The notes under the pieces: model-generated
Databases searched by the model: none
Told to the model about the DNA's origin: nothing
The model's input: the letters and a program-made list of their open reading frames with translations, nothing else
Shown: piece after piece, positions 5,568 to 8,196 of the stretch
Position numbering within the stretch: position 1 is the stretch's first letter
How the letters are laid out: each line of letters begins with the position of its first letter
Made by a program: the position numbers and the translations under genes
Origin: Spongiicolonus versatilis
Lineage (GTDB): Bacteria > Pseudomonadota > Gammaproteobacteria > Arenicellales > Spongiicolonaceae
Direction of reading: 5' to 3'
NCBI GenBank assembly: GCA_028286165.1
Contig: JAPYMU010000199.1
Location: forward strand, 1-8,196
Length of the DNA: 8,196 nt

Positions 5568-5579
5568 TTCCGGCGACGT

Positions 5580-5612
5580 AGCGGGCAGGCCCTCGCTGGT
5601 CTGCCCGCTTTC
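5580..5612 (+). terminator. Probable intrinsic terminator after dnaN
   Basis: Arms AGCGGGCAG (5580-5588) and CTGCCCGCT (5601-5609) form a perfect 9-bp GC-rich stem with a 12-base loop, followed by TTTCCTGTCCTT. The position after dnaN and the GC-rich stem fit a rho-independent terminator, but the T tract is short and broken, so efficiency is uncertain. If it works, gyrB would need its own promoter in the remaining 57 bp, where none is obvious. Confidence 0.6.
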
Positions 5613-5635
5613 CTGTCCTTAATTCCTTCCTCCGA

Positions 5636-5651
5636 TGTTTCACGTGAAACA
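5636..5651. promoter_or_regulatory. parS: parS centromere site 2, in the gyrB leader
   Basis: A second perfect TGTTTCACGTGAAACA. The identity with site 1 extends to 22 bp (5632-5653 against 5548-5569). The start-to-start distance is 84 bp, about eight turns of B-DNA, so both sites face the same side of the helix. This copy ends 15 bp before the gyrB ATG, so bound ParB would cover the gyrB leader. Confidence 0.96.
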
Positions 5652-5666
5652 TTGCACCTGCAGAAC

Positions 5667-8114
5667 ATGAAAAAAGTCCGTAAAACTTCCCCAAAATCCT
5701 CCATTAAATACGATTCCGACAGCATCAAAGTCCTCAAGGGGCTGGAGGCGGTGCGCAAGCGCCCGGGAATGTATATCGGTGACACCGACGACGGCACCGG
5801 CCTTCACCACATGGTTTTTGAGGTGGTGGACAACTCTATTGACGAAGCATTGGCCGGTCATTGCAGCGAAATCCGCATTTTCATTCACCCCGACGAATCC
5901 ATCACAGTTTGGGATAACGGCCGCGGTATCCCCACCGGCACCCTCAAGGAGGAAGGCAAATCAGCCGCAGAAGTCATCATGACCGTGCTCCACGCTGGCG
6001 GGAAATTTGACCAGAATTCCTACAAAGTCGCCGGCGGCCTTCACGGCGTCGGCGTCTCGGTGGTCAATGCCCTTTCCGACTACCTCAAACTCACCATCTG
6101 CCGCGACGGCGAAATTCACCAGCAGGAATACCGCCTTGGCGTGCCCAAAGACTCGCTCAAAGTCACCGGCAAAACCAAGGAGCAAGGCACCGAAGTCCGT
6201 TTCAAGCCCAGCCCCGCCATCTTCAGCGATATCATTTTCCACCGCGACATCCTCGCCCGTCGCCTGCGTGAACTTTCTTTTCTCAACTCCGGCGTTCGCA
6301 TTGTGCTTATGGACGAGCGCACCGACAATCGCGAGGTTTTTGAATACAAGGGTGGCATTCCGGCCTTCGTGACCCATCTGAATAGAAATAAAATTGTTTT
6401 AAATCAACAAGTTATATACATCCACGGCAAAAAAAGCGGCATCCAACTGGAACTCGCCCTGCAGTGGAACGACTCCTACCAGGAGAATACTTTCTGCTAC
6501 ACCAACAACATCCCCCAGCGCGACGGCGGCACCCACCTTGTCGGCCTGCGCGCCGCCATGACCCGCACCCTGAACCAGCACATCAACCAGCAGGGCTTCG
6601 CCAGCCGCGCCAAGGTGACGGTGACCGGTGACGACGCGAGGGAAGGGCTGACCGCGGTGCTGTCGGTGAAAGTTCCCGACCCCAAATTCTCCTCCCAGAC
6701 CAAGGACAAACTGGTCTCCTCGGAAGTCAAAAAAGTCGTGGAATCCATCGTAAACGAGCAATTATCCAACTTCCTTCTGGAAAACCCCGCCGAGGCGCGC
6801 CTCGTCTCCGAGCACATCGTGGAGGCGGCCCGCGCCCGGGAGGCGGCGCGCAAGGCGCGCGACATGACCCGGCGCAAGGGCATTTTGGATGTGGGCGGCC
6901 TGCCGGGCAAACTGGCCGACTGCCAGGAGCGCGACCCGGCGCAAAGCGAGATTTACCTGGTGGAGGGCGATTCCGCCGGCGGTTCGGCCAAGCAGGCCCG
7001 CGACCGCCGCTTCCAGGCTGTCCTGCCGCTCAAAGGCAAAATTCTCAATGTGGAGCGCGCGCGTTTCGACAAAATGCTCTCCTCGGACGAGGTCACCACC
7101 CTCATCACCGCCCTCGGCACCGGCATCGGCAAGGACGACTTTGACGCGGGCAAGTTGCGCTACCACCGGGTGATTATCATGACCGACGCCGATGTGGACG
7201 GCTCCCACATCCGCACCCTGCTGCTCACCTTTTTCTTCCGCCAGATGCGCGAGTTGCTGGAGCGCGGCCATGTTTACATCGCCCAGCCGCCGCTGTTCAA
7301 GGCCGCGCGCCGCAAGCAAGAGTGGTACCTGAAAGACGAGGCCGAACTGGAAACCTATCTCTTGAACCTCGCCCTGGAGGACGCCGCCCTCACCGCCGGC
7401 GCCGGCAAAAAGAAACTCAAGGGTGAGGCTTTGCAAAAACTGTGCCGGCAACACCTCGCCGCCGAGATGACGGTGAAGCGTCTGGAACGCCGCTGCGACG
7501 CCAAAGTGTTATGGACGCTGATGGAAATTGGCACCGGCGACAACGCCCTCAGCGACAAAAAGAACGCCGCCGCCCTGGCCAAAAAACTCCACGACCGCCT
7601 GAAGGCCGGCGCCAACGGCGTACAGTACACCATCACCACCGCCCCGGCCGGCAAAGAAGACGGCGAAACCGGCGGCCACACCCTCACCGTCTCCCGCCGC
7701 CAGCACGGCCGCACCGTGGACAGCCGCATCACCCCGGATTTTTTGCACAGTACCGAGGTGCGCTCGCTGCTGGAACTTGGCGCGCGCCTGGCCAAGGCCG
7801 TCGGCCGCCCGGTCACCGTCACCCGCGGCGACCGCACTGCCAGTGTGGAGCACTTCGCCGCCGCCCTCGCCTGGCTGCTGCAGGAAGCGCGCCGCGGCAT
7901 CACCATCCAGCGCTACAAAGGCCTCGGCGAAATGAACCCGGAACAACTCTGGGAAACCACCATGGACATCACCAAACGCCGCCTCCTCCGCGTCACCGTG
8001 GAGGACGCCATGACCGCCGACCAAACCTTTACCACCCTGATGGGCGACCAAGTGGAACCGCGCCGCGAGTTCATTCAGAAGAACGCCTTTGCGGTGGTGA
8101 ACCTGGATATTTGA
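5667..8114 (+). CDS. gyrB: DNA gyrase subunit B
   Basis: ATPase subunit of DNA gyrase, which with GyrA introduces negative supercoils. The 815-aa product (804 in E. coli) aligns throughout. The GHKL ATPase domain has EVVDNSIDEAL (52-62, with catalytic E52 and Mg-binding N56), DNGRGIP (83-89), GGLHGVGVS (123-131) and QTKDKL (344-349, ATP-contacting K346). The TOPRIM domain has EGDSAGG (433-439), LPLKGKILNVE (453-463) and the acidic DADVDGS (507-513). A poorly conserved insertion of roughly 170-185 residues (about 550-735) typical of Gram-negative GyrB follows, then QRYKGLGEMNPEQLWETTM (748-766) and a closing NLDI. The ATG at 5667 is chosen; a TTG at 5652 would add five residues and overlap parS. 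Neither start has a clear Shine-Dalgarno. A 40-bp AT-rich island lies at 6381-6420. Confidence 0.98.
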   Translation: MKKVRKTSPKSSIKYDSDSIKVLKGLEAVRKRPGMYIGDTDDGTGLHHMVFEVVDNSIDEALAGHCSEIRIFIHPDESITVWDNGRGIPTGTLKEEGKSAAEVIMTVLHAGGKFDQNSYKVAGGLHGVGVSVVNALSDYLKLTICRDGEIHQQEYRLGVPKDSLKVTGKTKEQGTEVRFKPSPAIFSDIIFHRDILARRLRELSFLNSGVRIVLMDERTDNREVFEYKGGIPAFVTHLNRNKIVLNQQVIYIHGKKSGIQLELALQWNDSYQENTFCYTNNIPQRDGGTHLVGLRAAMTRTLNQHINQQGFASRAKVTVTGDDAREGLTAVLSVKVPDPKFSSQTKDKLVSSEVKKVVESIVNEQLSNFLLENPAEARLVSEHIVEAARAREAARKARDMTRRKGILDVGGLPGKLADCQERDPAQSEIYLVEGDSAGGSAKQARDRRFQAVLPLKGKILNVERARFDKMLSSDEVTTLITALGTGIGKDDFDAGKLRYHRVIIMTDADVDGSHIRTLLLTFFFRQMRELLERGHVYIAQPPLFKAARRKQEWYLKDEAELETYLLNLALEDAALTAGAGKKKLKGEALQKLCRQHLAAEMTVKRLERRCDAKVLWTLMEIGTGDNALSDKKNAAALAKKLHDRLKAGANGVQYTITTAPAGKEDGETGGHTLTVSRRQHGRTVDSRITPDFLHSTEVRSLLELGARLAKAVGRPVTVTRGDRTASVEHFAAALAWLLQEARRGITIQRYKGLGEMNPEQLWETTMDITKRRLLRVTVEDAMTADQTFTTLMGDQVEPRREFIQKNAFAVVNLDI
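6381..6420 (+). other. AT-rich island with atypical codons inside gyrB
   Basis: Only six of 40 bases are G or C, whereas the surrounding gene is strongly GC-rich and prefers C- or G-ending codons. Twelve consecutive codons (residues 239-250) all end in A or T, including AGA, TTA and ATA, which are scarce elsewhere in the gene. The protein stays alignable with E. coli GyrB with no obvious insertion. The stretch ends in TTATATACA (6412-6420), one mismatch from a DnaA box. Confidence 0.7.
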
Positions 8115-8129
8115 TTCTGCAGCCGCCGG

Positions 8130-8196
8130 CTACGGCGCCGCCTTCACCTGCACCACTTCCCCCGGCGCGTCCAGCCGCGCGGCGGTGAGGGCGCCG
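8130..8196 (-). CDS. C-terminal tail of a convergent gene, unidentified
   Basis: On the minus strand a frame open from the window edge ends at TAG (8132-8130), giving a tail reading GALTAARLDAPGEVVQVKAAP. The composition is protein-like and the codons are GC-ending like the neighbours. The stop falls 15 bp from the gyrB stop, a normal spacing for convergent genes. Only 21 complete sense codons are visible, so no family can be named. It could also be a chance open frame in GC-rich sequence. Confidence 0.4.
   Translation of the reverse strand, partial: GALTAARLDAPGEVVQVKAAP

Noticed and set aside
5652..5654. TTG as the gyrB start
   Set aside because: It overlaps the parS palindrome, has no Shine-Dalgarno and adds only five unconserved residues; the ATG at 5667 is simpler.
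8124..8137. Short hairpin (CGCCG/CGGCG) after gyrB as a terminator
   Set aside because: Only a 5-bp stem with no T tract on either strand; expected by chance in such GC-rich sequence.
7442..8188. 248-codon plus-strand frame overlapping the end of gyrB
   Set aside because: Arg/Pro/His-rich out-of-frame translation of gyrB typical of C-ending codon bias; gyrB itself is intact to its stop.

Overview
The window is the chromosomal replication-origin neighbourhood of a GC-rich proteobacterium, most likely a gammaproteobacterium. The order yidC-rnpA-rpmH, read leftward, then dnaA-dnaN-gyrB, read rightward, is the classic origin cluster. DnaA, DnaN and GyrB align over their full length with the E. 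coli proteins, and GyrB carries the long insertion in its C-terminal half that is typical of Gram-negative gyrases. I did not recognise a genus. No tRNA, rRNA, CRISPR array, insertion sequence or phage gene is visible.

Layout. Positions 1-80 hold the first 26 codons of a leftward gene resembling a LivH-type branched-chain amino-acid ABC permease. Positions 145-2405 hold the leftward rpmH-rnpA-yidC operon, with a good candidate promoter at 2434-2462. Positions 2406-2847 are the divergent rpmH/dnaA spacer. It has no convincing DnaA boxes, but it holds a GC-rich hairpin and an AT-rich tract before dnaA. dnaA (2848-4218) is followed by a 206-bp spacer that looks like the real oriC: two perfect DnaA boxes, two near-matches, an AT-rich unwinding candidate, and a perfect 15-bp inverted repeat enclosing the last box and most of the AT-rich tract. 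dnaN (4425-5531) and gyrB (5667-8114) are separated by only 135 bp. recF, which usually sits there, is absent; instead there are two perfect 16-bp parS centromere sites exactly 84 bp apart, with a terminator-like hairpin between them. A probable convergent gene tail starts at 8130.

How it fits together. DnaA opens the duplex in the dnaA-dnaN spacer. DnaN is the polymerase clamp and GyrB is half of the topoisomerase that relieves supercoils ahead of the forks. The parS pair would load ParB about 1.3 kb from the origin so that ParA/ParB can segregate newly copied origins (parA and parB lie outside the window). The leftward operon supplies ribosomal protein L34, the RNase P protein and the membrane insertase YidC.

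Points of most interest are the parS pair replacing recF and overlapping the gyrB leader, the inverted repeat in the origin, a 40-bp AT-rich island inside gyrB, base skew of opposite sign to that usual around an origin, and the loss of expected neighbours (yidD, mnmE, recF). This is not an obviously new enzymatic system. It is a core locus with an unusual origin/centromere architecture.
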